Below, in pieces: positions 35,236 to 44,574 of a stretch of 64,000 bases of DNA. The DNA lies in the NCBI RefSeq assembly GCF_900129825.1, contig NZ_FQWZ01000002.1:363321-427320 (forward strand), given 5' to 3'. The stretch's first letter is position 1; every line of letters starts with the position of its first letter. Both the position numbers and the translations under genes were made by a program. The notes under the pieces are model-generated. The model was not told where the DNA came from. It saw nothing but the letters and a program-made list of their open reading frames with translations, and did no database searches. This stretch comes from Hydrocarboniphaga daqingensis (GTDB taxonomy: Bacteria; Pseudomonadota; Gammaproteobacteria; Nevskiales; Nevskiaceae).

Positions 35236-36339
35236 ATGAAAAAGACCACGACCGGCAAGGCCGGCTCTCGCGCCAAACCAGTGGACACTCGTTCACTGCA
35301 GATGGCTGATATCGCTCGCATGGCGGGCGTGTCGGTGTCGACGGTATCGCGTGCGCTCAGCGGCAGCGCTTTGATCAGCGAAAAGACGCGCACACGCGTT
35401 GAAGATCTGGCGCGTACGCTGAACTACGCGGTGAATATCGGTGCGCAGAATCTGCGTCTAAAGCAGAACCGCACGATCGCCGTCGTGGTGCCTTACGACC
35501 GCAGCACGCGGCAGCATGTGTCCGAGCCGTTCTTCCTGAGCATGCTCGGCAGCCTGGCCGACGCGATCACCGATCGCGGCTACGACATGCTGCTGTCGCG
35601 CGTCGATGCCGATGAATTGCATGCCGTCAGCAAGTTGGTCCGCAGTGGTCGCGCCAACGGCATCATCATGATCGGCCAGTGGCGTCATCACGATCAGCTC
35701 AACGAACTGGCGGCCAACGACTTCCCGATCGTCGTCTGGGGCGCGCAGTTGCCCCGGCAGCTGTATTGCAGCGTCGGCAGCGACAATCTCGAAGGCGGCC
35801 GCTTGGCGACGCGGCACTTGATCGCCAGCGGCCGCAAGCGTCTGGTGTTCTTCGGCGATGTCGATTTTCCCGAAGCGGCAATGCGCTTTGAAGGCTTCAA
35901 GCGCGCGCATGCCGACGCGGGCCTTCGCGTGCGCAGCGAGTTGTGCATCAAGGTCGACTTCACGGCCGAGAGTGCGCGAGAAGCCACCCAGCGGCTGCTG
36001 CTGTCGGGACACTCGTTCGATGGACTTTTCGCCTGCAGCGACTTGATGGCCGTTACCGCGATCAACACGCTGGCCGAGAACGGCCACGTCGTGCCCGACG
36101 AAGTGGCCGTGGTCGGTTATGACGACATCGAGCTGTCACGCCATTTCCGCCCGGGGCTGACGACGATCCGTCAGCCGCTGGAGCAGGCCGGCATTGCACT
36201 GGTGGACTCGCTGCTGGCGGTCCTCGACGGCCGTCAGCCTCTGCCGACCGTGCTCGAACCGGTGCTGGTCGAACGCGCGACTTGCGTCGTCGGCGCCAAG
36301 CCGCCGACGGTGGCCCAGCGCGGCGCGCCGGGCGCCTGA
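35236..36339 (+). CDS. suxR: LacI-family transcriptional regulator of the sucrose locus (SuxR-like)
   Basis: A 367-residue repressor. The helix-turn-helix is at residues about 23-43 (MADIARMAGVSVSTVSRALS) after a short basic leader, followed by the hinge helix; the periplasmic-binding-protein-like core has TIAVVVPYDRS, FLSMLGSLADAI, SDNLEGGRLATRHLI and VVGYDDIELSRHF. It diverges from the receptor gene, with the palindrome at 35138 between them. It probably represses the locus when sugar is absent. The effector is inferred, not shown. Confidence 0.9.
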   Translation: MKKTTTGKAGSRAKPVDTRSLQMADIARMAGVSVSTVSRALSGSALISEKTRTRVEDLARTLNYAVNIGAQNLRLKQNRTIAVVVPYDRSTRQHVSEPFFLSMLGSLADAITDRGYDMLLSRVDADELHAVSKLVRSGRANGIIMIGQWRHHDQLNELAANDFPIVVWGAQLPRQLYCSVGSDNLEGGRLATRHLIASGRKRLVFFGDVDFPEAAMRFEGFKRAHADAGLRVRSELCIKVDFTAESAREATQRLLLSGHSFDGLFACSDLMAVTAINTLAENGHVVPDEVAVVGYDDIELSRHFRPGLTTIRQPLEQAGIALVDSLLAVLDGRQPLPTVLEPVLVERATCVVGAKPPTVAQRGAPGA

Positions 36340-36394
36340 TCCGCCGGCCGCCAGGCTGGCCTCGGACGTCTGCAACCGTTACCAGAATCAACCG

Positions 36395-37915
36395 TCATGT
36401 TCCGTGGGTGCCGCCGACGCGGACCCGCTGTACCGCGTTGATCCAGCCATCGTAGAGCCGATCGGCGTCGGCGCGAGGCCGCTCCGGGACGAAGCGCGCG
36501 TCGGCGCGCCACAGCGCCGCGATATCGTCGAGCGACGCGTACACGCCCGCACCGAGCCCCGCCAGGTAGGCGGCACCCAACGCCGTGGTCTCGACGACCT
36601 GAGGGCGCAGCACGTCGATCTGCAGCACGTCGGCCAGGAACTGCGTCAGCCAGTCGTTGACCACCATGCCGCCATCGACGCGCAACTCAGTCGGCACGCA
36701 GGCATCGGCGGCCATCGCCTGCATCAAGTCGCGCGTCTGGTAGCAGGTCGATTCCAGCGCCGCGCGGACGATGTGGGCAATGCCCGAGTCGCGGGTCAGC
36801 CCGAAGATCGCACCGCGCGCTTCCGGGTCCCAATAGGGCGCGCCAAGGCCGGTGAAAGCCGGCACCAGATACACGCCTTGCGTGTCGTGGATCGAGCGCG
36901 CCAAGGCTTCGGTTTCGCCGGCCGCGCCGATCAGCCGCACGGCGTCGCGCAGCCATTGCACAGCCGCGCCGGCGACGAAGATCGCCCCTTCGAGTGCGTA
37001 GGTCGTCTCGCCGCCGAGTCGGTAGGCGACCGTCGACAGCAGACGCTTGCGTGAGTGCGTGAACTGCTTGCCGGTGTTGAGCACCATGAAACAGCCGGTG
37101 CCGTAGGTGCTCTTGACCATGCCCGGCTCGAAGCAGGCTTGCCCGACGACAGCGGCTTGCTGGTCGCCGGCGATACCGCGAATCGGGATCGCCGCCCCGA
37201 ACAGCGCCGGCACGGTGTGGCCATAGTCGGCCGCGCAGTCGCGCACGTCGGGCAGCAGCGAGCGCGGCACGTTGAAGAAGGCCAGCAGCTCGTCATCCCA
37301 CTGCTGCCGGCGGATATCGAACAGCGCCGTGCGCGACGCATTGGTGGCATCGGTGGCGTGCACCTGGCCGCCCGTGAGGTTCCACAGCAGCCACGTATCG
37401 ATCGTGCCGAAGGCCAGTTCACCGCGTGCCGCGGCTGCGCGGGCGCCGTCGACGTGGTCGAGCAGCCACGCGATCTTGGTGGCCGAGAAGTAAGGGTCGA
37501 GCACCAGGCCCGTGCGTTCGGCGATCCAGCCGTCGCGATCGGCGTGCTCCCGGCAGAACGCGGCCGTGCGGCGGTCTTGCCAGACGATCGCCGGATGTAT
37601 CGGCTGGCCACTGCGTCGATCCCAGATCAGCGTGGTTTCGCGCTGGTTGGTGATGCCCAGCGCCGCGATGCCGCGCGCATCGGTCGCCGCGCTGGCCAGC
37701 GCCTCGCGGACGCAGGCGACGGTGTCGTCCCAGATCCGCTGTGGATCGTGCTCGACCCAACCCGGCTGCGGGAACGACTGCGGCAGTTCGCGCGCAGCGC
37801 TGGCGAGCCGCCGGCCCAGGCGGTCGAACACGATCGCACGGGTGCTGGTGGTGCCCTGATCGATCGCCAGCAGGCAGGTGTCGCGGTCGGTGGCGTCGGC
37901 AGTGTCGCGGGTCAT
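36395..37915 (-). CDS. glpK: Glycerol kinase
   Basis: GlpK phosphorylates glycerol with ATP to sn-glycerol-3-phosphate. The 506-residue FGGY-type kinase begins near [18 protein letters not shown], with [59 protein letters not shown] and [13 protein letters not shown]. The start is ATG 37915, with AGGAGA 7 bp upstream. It is divergent from the lipase-like gene at 38032. No glpF or glpD accompanies it. A link to glycerol released by that hydrolase is plausible. Confidence 0.96.
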   Translation of the reverse strand: MTRDTADATDRDTCLLAIDQGTTSTRAIVFDRLGRRLASAARELPQSFPQPGWVEHDPQRIWDDTVACVREALASAATDARGIAALGITNQRETTLIWDRRSGQPIHPAIVWQDRRTAAFCREHADRDGWIAERTGLVLDPYFSATKIAWLLDHVDGARAAAARGELAFGTIDTWLLWNLTGGQVHATDATNASRTALFDIRRQQWDDELLAFFNVPRSLLPDVRDCAADYGHTVPALFGAAIPIRGIAGDQQAAVVGQACFEPGMVKSTYGTGCFMVLNTGKQFTHSRKRLLSTVAYRLGGETTYALEGAIFVAGAAVQWLRDAVRLIGAAGETEALARSIHDTQGVYLVPAFTGLGAPYWDPEARGAIFGLTRDSGIAHIVRAALESTCYQTRDLMQAMAADACVPTELRVDGGMVVNDWLTQFLADVLQIDVLRPQVVETTALGAAYLAGLGAGVYASLDDIAALWRADARFVPERPRADADRLYDGWINAVQRVRVGGTHGT

Positions 37916-38031
37916 CGTCGGCTCTCCTGGCATGTCTCGACATTCGCTCCAGTGGCTGGAACACTGCACCGCAGGAGCGGCGCAACAGATAGCACAACAC
38001 GAACGAATCGCGCCCAACGAGGCGCGGACGA

Positions 38032-38964
38032 ATGAAATCCAGCGAATTCCAACTCACCGTCAGCAAGAACGCGATCGCCTTCGTGCGCTGCTGGCTGCCC
38101 GATGTCGACGTGCCGCGCGCGGTCGTGCAGCTGATTCACGGCATGGCCGAGCACAGCGGCCGCTACGAGCGGCTGGCGCTGGCGCTGACGTCCGCAGGCT
38201 ATGCGGTGTACGCGCAGGACCTGCCGGGCCATGGCCGCACCGCGCGCGCACCCGACGAACTCGGCCACTTCTCCGAGCACGCTGGCTGGCGGCTGGCCTT
38301 GCAGTCGATGCGCTGCCTGCAGCGCGAGCTGGGTGAGTGGCATGCCGGCGCGCCGCAGTTCATGTTCGGCCACAGCATGGGCTCATTTCTGCTGCAGGAT
38401 TACTTGAGCCGGCACGCCCATGACTTGCGCGGCGCCGTGTTGTCAGCCGGCACCGCCGATCCCGGCCCGCTGCGTGCGATCGGACTGGCACTCCTGAAAG
38501 CCGAAGCCCTGTGGCGCGGCGACGATGAACCCAGTGCGCTGGCCGACCATCTGACGTTTCGCAGCTACAACCGCCGCTTTGCGCCGACGCGAACCGCGTT
38601 CGACTGGCTCAGCCGCGATGCGGCCGAAGTCGACCGCTATGTCGCCGACCCGCATTGCGGGTTTCGCTGCACGACCGGCCTGTGGGTGCAGTTGCTCGAA
38701 GCGATCGGCCGGCTCGATGCGCGGCGCGCGGCGCGCGTACCCAAGCGGCTCTCGCTGCTGGCAATCGCAGGCGATGCCGATCCGGTCTGCGGCGGGCGCA
38801 AAGGTCCGTTATCGCTGCAACGCCGCTACACCGACGCCGGCCTGACCGACGTCAGCGCGCGCAGCTACCCGGCAGCGCGGCACGAGCTGCTCAACGATCA
38901 GTGTCGCGACGAGGTGACGGCCGACTTGATGGCCTGGCTCGACCAGCGCGTCGCGGCCGGCTGA
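38032..38964 (+). CDS. Alpha/beta hydrolase, monoacylglycerol-lipase/lysophospholipase type
   Basis: A 310-residue serine hydrolase. The oxyanion segment is [14 protein letters not shown], typical of monoacylglycerol lipases and PldB, with DLPGHGRT following. The nucleophile elbow is FGHSMGS with Ser at about 122, and the catalytic His is in the ARHELLND motif near residue 283. No signal peptide is seen, so it is probably cytosolic or membrane-associated. Divergence from glpK suggests it frees glycerol from lipids. The exact substrate is uncertain. Confidence 0.85.
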   Translation: MKSSEFQLTVSKNAIAFVRCWLPDVDVPRAVVQLIHGMAEHSGRYERLALALTSAGYAVYAQDLPGHGRTARAPDELGHFSEHAGWRLALQSMRCLQRELGEWHAGAPQFMFGHSMGSFLLQDYLSRHAHDLRGAVLSAGTADPGPLRAIGLALLKAEALWRGDDEPSALADHLTFRSYNRRFAPTRTAFDWLSRDAAEVDRYVADPHCGFRCTTGLWVQLLEAIGRLDARRAARVPKRLSLLAIAGDADPVCGGRKGPLSLQRRYTDAGLTDVSARSYPAARHELLNDQCRDEVTADLMAWLDQRVAAG

Positions 38965-39015
38965 GCACGGCCTCGGGGAGCGGCCGGCGACGACGCCGGC
39001 CCAAACCGCCGCGCA

Positions 39016-39021
39016 TATAAT
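39016..39021 (+). promoter_or_regulatory. Candidate -10 box of hemB-aroE
   Basis: TATAAT followed by the GC-rich discriminator CGCGGCCT; transcription would start near 39028, 26 nt before hemB. No convincing -35 is seen. The box resembles those upstream of mdh and maeB. Confidence 0.5.
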
Positions 39022-39053
39022 CGCGGCCTCTTTGCTCACCCCAGGATCTCGTC

Positions 39054-40055
39054 TTGAGCCAGCACGCCTTTCCGCGTACCCGCCCGCGCCGCTTGCGCCG
39101 CGCCGAATTCATCCGCGGCATGGTGCGCGAAACGGCGCTGGATGCCAGCCAGCTGATCCAGCCGATCTTCATTGCCGAAGGCGAGCAGAAGGGTCAGGTC
39201 AGCTCGATGCCCGGCGTGGTCCGGCTCGATATCCCCGAGCTGATCGCCGAATGCCAGGAGCTGGCCGCACTCGGCGTCGGCTGCGTGGCCTTATTCCCGG
39301 TGTTGCCGCAATCGTTGAAGACCGAGGACGGTGCCGAAGCGCTGAACCCGGATGGGCTGGTGGTGCGCGCGATCAAGGCGGTCAAAGCCGCGGTGCCGGC
39401 GATCGGCGTGATGGTCGACATCGCGCTCGACCCTTACACCACGCACGGCCACGACGGCCTGCTCGATGCCAGCGGCTACGTCACCAACGATCTGACGCTC
39501 GAAGTGCTGCGCAAGCAGGCGCTGATGTACGCGCGTGCCGGCGCCGACATCGTGTCGCCGTCGGACATGATGGACGGCCGCGTCGGCCAGATCCGCGAGG
39601 TGCTGGAGCGCGACAGCCAGCACAACACGATCATCCTGTCCTACGCCGCCAAGTACGCATCGAGCTTCTACGGTCCGTTCCGCGATGCGGTCGGCTCGGC
39701 CGGCAATCTCGGTCGCGGCGACAAGAAGACCTATCAGATGGACCCGGCCAACACCGACGAGGCGCTGCGCGAAGTCGAGCTCGACTTGGCCGAAGGCGCC
39801 GACATCGTCATGGTCAAGCCGGGCATGCCGTATCTGGACATCATCCGCCGCGTGAAGGATCGCTTCGGCGTACCGGTGGCCGCGTATCAGGTCAGCGGTG
39901 AGTACGCGATGCTGCGCGCCGCCATCGCCAATGGCTGGCTCGACGAGAAGAAGGCGCTGATGGAAGCGCTGCTGTGTTTCCGCCGCGCCGGTGCCGACAT
40001 CGTGCTGACCTATTACGCCAAGCAGGCCGCGCGTTGGCTGGCAGAAGCCCGATGA
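39054..40055 (+). CDS. hemB: Delta-aminolevulinic acid dehydratase (porphobilinogen synthase) HemB
   Basis: HemB condenses two 5-aminolevulinates into porphobilinogen for haem. The two active-site lysines are readable: Lys200 in SYAAKYASSFYGP and Lys255 in IVMVKPGMPYLD. The metal region reads DIALDPYTTHGHDG, lacking the cysteine triad of zinc enzymes, so this is a magnesium-type HemB. The start is a TTG at 39054, supported by AGGA 7 bp upstream and by the normal N-terminus TRPRRLRRAEFIR. Its stop overlaps the aroE ATG. Confidence 0.96.
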   Translation: MSQHAFPRTRPRRLRRAEFIRGMVRETALDASQLIQPIFIAEGEQKGQVSSMPGVVRLDIPELIAECQELAALGVGCVALFPVLPQSLKTEDGAEALNPDGLVVRAIKAVKAAVPAIGVMVDIALDPYTTHGHDGLLDASGYVTNDLTLEVLRKQALMYARAGADIVSPSDMMDGRVGQIREVLERDSQHNTIILSYAAKYASSFYGPFRDAVGSAGNLGRGDKKTYQMDPANTDEALREVELDLAEGADIVMVKPGMPYLDIIRRVKDRFGVPVAAYQVSGEYAMLRAAIANGWLDEKKALMEALLCFRRAGADIVLTYYAKQAARWLAEAR

Positions 40056-40873
40056 GCCGCTCGCCGTCCCGCTATGCCGTGATCGGCCAGCCGGTGGCGC
40101 ACTCACTGTCGCCGCGCATTCATCCGCAGTTTGCGGCCCAGTTCGGCCTTGCGCTGCAATACGAGGCGATGGATGTCGCGCCGGCCGATCTGGCGGCGCG
40201 CATCGCGCAGCTGCACACCGACGGCTACGCCGGATTGAACGTCACGCTGCCGCATAAGGCGGCCGTCGCCGCGTTGTGCGAATCGGTCAGCGAGCGTGCG
40301 GCGCTTGCCGGTGCGGTCAATTGCCTGTCGCGCCGCGATTCCGGCTGGATCGGCGACAACACCGACGGCGAAGGGCTGGTGCGCGATCTGCTGCGACTCG
40401 GCATCGCCATCGCCGGGCGCCGCGTGCTGATCGTCGGTGCCGGCGGCGCCGCGCGCGGCATCATCGGCCCGCTGCTCGCCGCAGCGCCGAGCGAGTTGGT
40501 CGTGTCCAGCCGCAATCCGTGGAAGCCCGAAGAACTCGCCGAACGCTTCAAGGCGCAAGGCGCGCTGACACCGCGTACGCATCTGGCGCTCAAGGGTGAT
40601 CGTTATGACCTGATCATCAACGCCACTTCGGCCGGCCACGAAGGCGCAATGCCGCGGCTTCCGTCGAATCTGTTGGCGGAAGGTGGTGCGTGCTACGACC
40701 TCAGCTACGGCCCAGCGCACGCACCGTTCGCCGCGTGGGCGCAGTCACAGCGCGGCGTCGCAGTCGTCGCCGACGGCTTGGGCATGCTGGTCGAACAGGC
40801 TGCCGTGTCCTTCGATATCTGGCTCGGGCATCGCCCTGACACCGACCCGGTGCTGGCGGCGCTGCGTCGCTGA
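40052..40873 (+). CDS. aroE: Shikimate dehydrogenase AroE
   Basis: AroE reduces 3-dehydroshikimate to shikimate with NADPH in aromatic amino-acid synthesis. The 273-residue protein has VIGQPVAHSLSPRIH for substrate binding, NVTLPHKAAV with catalytic Lys69, GDNTDGEG with Asp105, the dinucleotide loop VLIVGAGGAARGI, and INATSAGHEG. It starts at ATG 40052 inside the hemB stop (ATGA), so the pair is cotranscribed; a terminator follows. Its product lies upstream of chorismate, the substrate of the chorismatase at 27434. Confidence 0.96.
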   Translation: MSRSPSRYAVIGQPVAHSLSPRIHPQFAAQFGLALQYEAMDVAPADLAARIAQLHTDGYAGLNVTLPHKAAVAALCESVSERAALAGAVNCLSRRDSGWIGDNTDGEGLVRDLLRLGIAIAGRRVLIVGAGGAARGIIGPLLAAAPSELVVSSRNPWKPEELAERFKAQGALTPRTHLALKGDRYDLIINATSAGHEGAMPRLPSNLLAEGGACYDLSYGPAHAPFAAWAQSQRGVAVVADGLGMLVEQAAVSFDIWLGHRPDTDPVLAALRR

Positions 40874-40896
40874 TCGATCGAACACTCCGGTCACCA

Positions 40897-40922
40897 AAAG
40901 CCCTGCAAATGCAGGGCTTTTT
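40897..40922 (+). terminator. Rho-independent terminator of hemB-aroE
   Basis: A perfect stem AAAGCCCTGC (40897-40906) / GCAGGGCTTT (40911-40920) with an AAAT loop, ending in a TTTTT run. Confidence 0.92.
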
Positions 40923-41042
40923 CATTCATGCCGCAGCAAGTCTCACTTCAGCCCCGGCTCATTGACGCACAGGCAGTCTGGCGGCAGTTGATCGAACGGC
41001 AGCGTGCCGTATCGCATCGGCAACCAAGTCAAGGAGGCTGTC

Positions 41043-41207
41043 ATGCTGAGCTATGCCGTCATTTTTCTTGTCATCGCGCTGATCGCTGGCGCTCTGGGCT
41101 TTTTCGGTGTCGCCGGCACGGCGGCTTGGATCGCGAAAGTCTTGTTCCTCGTGTTTCTGGTGCTGTTCGTCGTGTCGCTGATCAGCGGTCGTCGTTCGGT
41201 GCCATGA
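41043..41207 (+). CDS. DUF1328 (YtjA-like) small membrane protein
   Basis: A 54-residue protein made of two membrane helices ([19 protein letters not shown] and [18 protein letters not shown]) around [11 protein letters not shown], the DUF1328 signature, with a short basic tail SGRRSVP. The start is fixed by AAGGAGG at 41031-41037. The function is unknown; family members are often induced by osmotic or general stress. It opens a run of four small envelope/stress genes. Confidence 0.88.
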   Translation: MLSYAVIFLVIALIAGALGFFGVAGTAAWIAKVLFLVFLVLFVVSLISGRRSVP

Positions 41208-41212
41208 CCCTT

Positions 41213-41246
41213 GGCAGACCGCGCCGTCGCGATGGTGCGGTCTGCC
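41213..41246 (+). terminator. Hairpin after the DUF1328 gene
   Basis: A 10-bp perfect stem GGCAGACCGC (41213-41222) / GCGGTCTGCC (41237-41246) with a 14-nt loop. There is no T run, so termination is uncertain; it may delimit the small transcript. Confidence 0.45.
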
Positions 41247-41309
41247 ACTTACGCATCGGCTTTGCCGCGGCGTGACGTTGTACGAATCACCCATGAAAAA
41301 GGATTGGAT

Positions 41310-41951
41310 ATGAACACTTCGAAACTGTCGCTCACCACCAAGACGCTGATGGCCGCTGCGATAGCGGCCTCGCTGGGGCTGACCGCCTGCAATCGCAACC
41401 CGGGACAGATGTCCGACATCGATGCGGCGAGCGCGCCGAAGGAAAGCGCAAGCCTTGGTGCCGCGATGGACGACACGGCGATCACCGCCAAGGTCAAGCA
41501 GCGCCTGGCGTCCGATGACCGTCTCAAGAGCGCGTCGATCGACGTCGAAACCAACAACGGCGTTGTCACCCTCACTGGCAGCACCCAGGACACCGATGCG
41601 CGTCGCGCCGCCGAAGATCTGGCGCGCAACGTGGCCGAAGTGCAGGGCATCGACAACCAGATCCGCGCCCCTGGCGCGATGGATGACTTGAGCGCCAAGG
41701 CCGAAGGCGCCGCTGCGCGTGTCGGCGAGACGGTGTCGGACGCGACGATCACGACCAAGGTCAAGGCCCAGTTCGCGGCCGATGACCGTGTCAAAGCCAT
41801 GTCGATCAATGTCGACACTGACAACGGCGTGGTCACGCTGCGCGGCGACGTCGCCAATCGCGACGTGCATCAGCGCGCACTCGACATTGCGCGCGGCGTC
41901 GACGGCGTCAAAAGCATCGATGACGAGTTGAAGGTCGGCGAGTCGTCCTGA
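41310..41951 (+). CDS. Periplasmic lipoprotein with two BON domains
   Basis: A 213-residue OsmY-like protein. The signal peptide ends in the lipobox LTAC at about residue 27, predicting a lipoprotein. Two BON domains follow: about 52-118 (DTAITAKVKQRLASDDRLKS ... NNGVVTLTGS) and about 144-210 (DATITTKVKAQFAADDRVKA ... DNGVVTLRGDV), each with the conserved Gly-Val-Val-Thr-Leu strand. BON domains bind phospholipid surfaces and protect the envelope during stress. The start is ATG 41310. Confidence 0.9.
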   Translation: MNTSKLSLTTKTLMAAAIAASLGLTACNRNPGQMSDIDAASAPKESASLGAAMDDTAITAKVKQRLASDDRLKSASIDVETNNGVVTLTGSTQDTDARRAAEDLARNVAEVQGIDNQIRAPGAMDDLSAKAEGAAARVGETVSDATITTKVKAQFAADDRVKAMSINVDTDNGVVTLRGDVANRDVHQRALDIARGVDGVKSIDDELKVGESS

Positions 41952-42003
41952 GTCGCCATCCGAGTTGTACCCGGTAGCACCCACCTTTATGCAGGAGATC
42001 CGC

Positions 42004-42195
42004 ATGGACAAGCATCAGATTCAAGGCAAGGCCAAGCAGGTGATCGGCGCCGCTCGCCAGAAGACCGGTGAGCTGATCGACAACAAGGAAATGCAGGCCA
42101 AGGGCGGCGCCCAGCGCGTCGAAGGCAAGATTCAGGAGGGCTACGGCAAGACCAAGGAAGCGGTGAAGGACGGCGTGCGCAAGCTCGATCAGTAG
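42004..42195 (+). CDS. CsbD-family stress protein
   Basis: A 63-residue, highly charged, predicted helical protein: MDKHQIQGKAKQVIGAARQK is the CsbD opening, and EGKIQEGYGKTKEAVKDG is the repeat-like second half. AGGAG lies upstream of ATG 42004. CsbD proteins accumulate under general stress; the molecular role is unknown. It lies 52 bp after the BON lipoprotein gene and ends at a long hairpin. Confidence 0.9.
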   Translation: MDKHQIQGKAKQVIGAARQKTGELIDNKEMQAKGGAQRVEGKIQEGYGKTKEAVKDGVRKLDQ

Positions 42196-42214
42196 CCGCC
42201 TGTTGTCGTAAACC

Positions 42215-42249
42215 AAGCCACGCCGATGCTCGTTCATCGGCGTGGCTTT
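42215..42249 (+). terminator. Terminator-like hairpin after the CsbD gene
   Basis: A perfect 14-bp stem AAGCCACGCCGATG (42215-42228) / CATCGGCGTGGCTT (42235-42248) with a 6-nt loop, followed by only TA. The stem is strong and the T run short. Confidence 0.7.
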
Positions 42250-42341
42250 ACTGCTTGAGCATCCGCGTGGGCCGTGCGATCGTAATCCCCAAGGCACAAA
42301 CGCCTCGTCCTGCGTTTTCGCCCATCCATCTGGAGAACTCC

Positions 42342-42728
42342 ATGCACACCATTCAGCGTTCCATCGCGGTGTCGGCATTGATGCTGTTGCCGCTGTCGGC
42401 CGCCTGGGCCCAGGCACCCGAGTCCGGTGCTGCTGAGCCGGCGCCGATCACCGGCATCGAAGCACAGGTGCCGACCGGCGCCGAAGTGGTCATCGACAAC
42501 ACGCCGTTCACGATGACCGACGCCGACCGCAAGATCGCCGCTCGAGTCATCGATATTCTCGCGGCCGATGACAAGCTGCGCGGACGCATCGCCGTCTCGG
42601 TGCTCAATGGCGAAGTGCTGCTGTCGGGCAAGGTCAAATCCGTGCCGATGATTTATCGCGCCGTCGAGTTGTCGCGTCGCGTCGTCAGCGACGGCAAGGT
42701 CAACACCGACAACCTCTGGCGCGGCTGA
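42342..42728 (+). CDS. Small exported BON-domain protein
   Basis: A 128-residue protein with a signal peptide (about 1-23, ending AAWAQ) and one BON-like domain: DADRKIAARVIDILAADDKL, then VSVLNGEVLLSGKVKS and VSDGKVNTDNL. TGGAGAA precedes ATG 42342. It probably works in the periplasm with the other stress proteins here; the second half departs somewhat from canonical BON. Confidence 0.75.
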   Translation: MHTIQRSIAVSALMLLPLSAAWAQAPESGAAEPAPITGIEAQVPTGAEVVIDNTPFTMTDADRKIAARVIDILAADDKLRGRIAVSVLNGEVLLSGKVKSVPMIYRAVELSRRVVSDGKVNTDNLWRG

Positions 42729-42740
42729 CCGCAGTATCCC

Positions 42741-42766
42741 AGGCCGTCGGCATCGCCCGACGGCCT
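42741..42766 (+). terminator. Hairpin between the BON gene and tamA
   Basis: A perfect 10-bp stem AGGCCGTCGG (42741-42750) / CCGACGGCCT (42757-42766) with a 6-nt loop and no T run. Confidence 0.5.
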
Positions 42767-42799
42767 GATGGCCTGCCGGACTTTTGCGGTCCGCTCTCC

Positions 42800-42805
42800 T
42801 ACTAT
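42800..42805 (+). promoter_or_regulatory. Candidate -10 box of tamA
   Basis: TACTAT ends 8 bp before the ATG at 42814, so a transcript from it would be nearly leaderless. No good -35 is seen; this is a sequence match only. Confidence 0.3.
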
Positions 42806-42813
42806 GCGGACCG

Positions 42814-44574
42814 ATGACCGGCCGTTCGATCGCTCTATTGCTGCTGACCCTGCTGTTTGCCTCTGCCGCCCACGGCGGCGTGCGCGTGGAAGTCGAGGGC
42901 TTGGGCAGCGACGAACGCGACAACGTGATGGCGCGGCTGGCGATCCGTCAGCAGAGTCAGCGTGACGACCTGAACGATGCGATGGTCGAGCGTCTGCACG
43001 ATCAGGCGGCCGCCGACATCCGTAGCGCGATGCAGCCTTTCGGCTGGTATTCGCCGGTATTGACTGACAGCTCGCTGGTCGGCACGGCGCCGAACTGGAC
43101 GGCGCACTACCACGTCGATGCCGGTGCCTACACCGCCGTGCACACGATCGACATCCAGTTGAAGGGTGAAGGCGCCGAGCACGAGGCGTTTGCTGCCGCG
43201 CTGCGTCGCGCGACGCGACGGCTGACCGTTGGTGAGCGGCTCAAGCACGCCGATTACGAAGAGGCCAAGAAATTGCTGACGGACGCCGCGTACGCGGGCG
43301 GCTTTCTCGACGCGTATTGGGCCGTCAGCGAGTTGCGCGTCAACCCGGACACGCGCCAGGCCGACATCGTGCTGCACATGGAAACCGGGCCGCGCTATTC
43401 GTTCGGCGAAGTCACGATCGACAATGCCGACGACCAGGGCCTGAACGCGGCGTTTGTGCAGCGCTATGTCACGCTCAAAGTCGGCGAGCCGTTCGACCCG
43501 CAGAGGTTGCTGGACCAGCAGTTCGCACTCAGTGACCTGGGCTACTTCCAATCGGTCGAGATCGTGCCGCAACGCAGCTTGGCCGATGCCGAGCACCGCG
43601 TGCCGTTGGTGATTCACACCACGCCGCGCAACAAACATCGCTACGAGGCGGGCGCCGGCTACGGCACCGATACCGGCGCGCGCGTATCGGTCGGCACCGA
43701 ATGGCGGCAGATCAATCAATACGGCCACAACCTCGACGGTGACGCGCGGCTGTCGCAGATCAAGAACACGATGGCCGCCAACTATCGCGTGCCACAAGGC
43801 GGCAAACCCGGCGAGAACATCAGCTTCACTGCGCTGGGCCAGACCGAGCAGCTGGCCGATGGTGACTCGATCAAATACACGCTCGGCGCCAGTCTCAACC
43901 GGCATCCGGGCGAGTGGGCGCGACGGGTCTATATGGAGTTCACGCACGAAGAGTCGGAGCTGGGCAACCAGCGGGCGACGGCCGACCTGATGACGCCCGG
44001 TGTGTCGTTCACGCGCACCGCGTCCGACGACCCGATCTTCGCGCGCAAGGGCTGGTTCCTGTTCGCTGATCTGCATGGCGCGCAGGAGGGACTGCTGTCG
44101 AACACCACATTTGTGCGCGCCTTTGTCCAGACGCGCGGCGTGTACTCGCTCGGTCGCGGCACGCGCTTGCTGGCGCGGATGGACCTCGGCGCCAACGTGC
44201 AGAAGCGTTTCAGCGATCTGCCAGCCTCGCAGCGCTTCTTCGCCGGTGGCGATCAGAGCGTGCGCGGCTATCGCTATCAGTCGATCGGCACCCGCGATCG
44301 CAACGGCGATGTGATCGGCGGCCAGTATCTGACCGTGTTCAGCGGCGAAATCGAGCAGCGGATTCGTGGCAGCTGGGGCGCGGCGGTGTTCCTCGATGCC
44401 GGTGGCGCAGACGACCGCTTCGTACCCGAGCTGTTCTTCGGTACCGGCGCGGGCGTCCGTTATCGCTCGCCGGTGGGGACATTCCAGGTCGATCTGGCGC
44501 ATCCGCTGACCGGTGACGCCGAAGGTCAGCTGCTCGGCCTGCGGCTGCACATCGGCGTGAGGGTCGGCCTGTGA
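42814..44574 (+). CDS. tamA: Translocation and assembly module outer-membrane subunit TamA
   Basis: TamA is an Omp85-family outer-membrane protein that with TamB helps assemble outer-membrane proteins and move phospholipid. The 586-residue protein has a signal peptide (about 1-20, ending AAHG), three POTRA-like domains to about residue 270, and a 16-strand barrel with the lid-lock motif RFFAGGDQSVRGYRY and C-terminal LRLHIGVRVGL. The ATG at 42814 places the signal peptide first; an upstream in-frame ATG at 42784 is less suitable. It overlaps tamB by 4 bp. Confidence 0.94.
   Translation: MTGRSIALLLLTLLFASAAHGGVRVEVEGLGSDERDNVMARLAIRQQSQRDDLNDAMVERLHDQAAADIRSAMQPFGWYSPVLTDSSLVGTAPNWTAHYHVDAGAYTAVHTIDIQLKGEGAEHEAFAAALRRATRRLTVGERLKHADYEEAKKLLTDAAYAGGFLDAYWAVSELRVNPDTRQADIVLHMETGPRYSFGEVTIDNADDQGLNAAFVQRYVTLKVGEPFDPQRLLDQQFALSDLGYFQSVEIVPQRSLADAEHRVPLVIHTTPRNKHRYEAGAGYGTDTGARVSVGTEWRQINQYGHNLDGDARLSQIKNTMAANYRVPQGGKPGENISFTALGQTEQLADGDSIKYTLGASLNRHPGEWARRVYMEFTHEESELGNQRATADLMTPGVSFTRTASDDPIFARKGWFLFADLHGAQEGLLSNTTFVRAFVQTRGVYSLGRGTRLLARMDLGANVQKRFSDLPASQRFFAGGDQSVRGYRYQSIGTRDRNGDVIGGQYLTVFSGEIEQRIRGSWGAAVFLDAGGADDRFVPELFFGTGAGVRYRSPVGTFQVDLAHPLTGDAEGQLLGLRLHIGVRVGL

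Noticed and set aside
39054..40055. Zinc-type HemB
   Set aside because: The cysteine triad expected in zinc enzymes is replaced by DIALDPYTTHGHDG, so the magnesium type fits.
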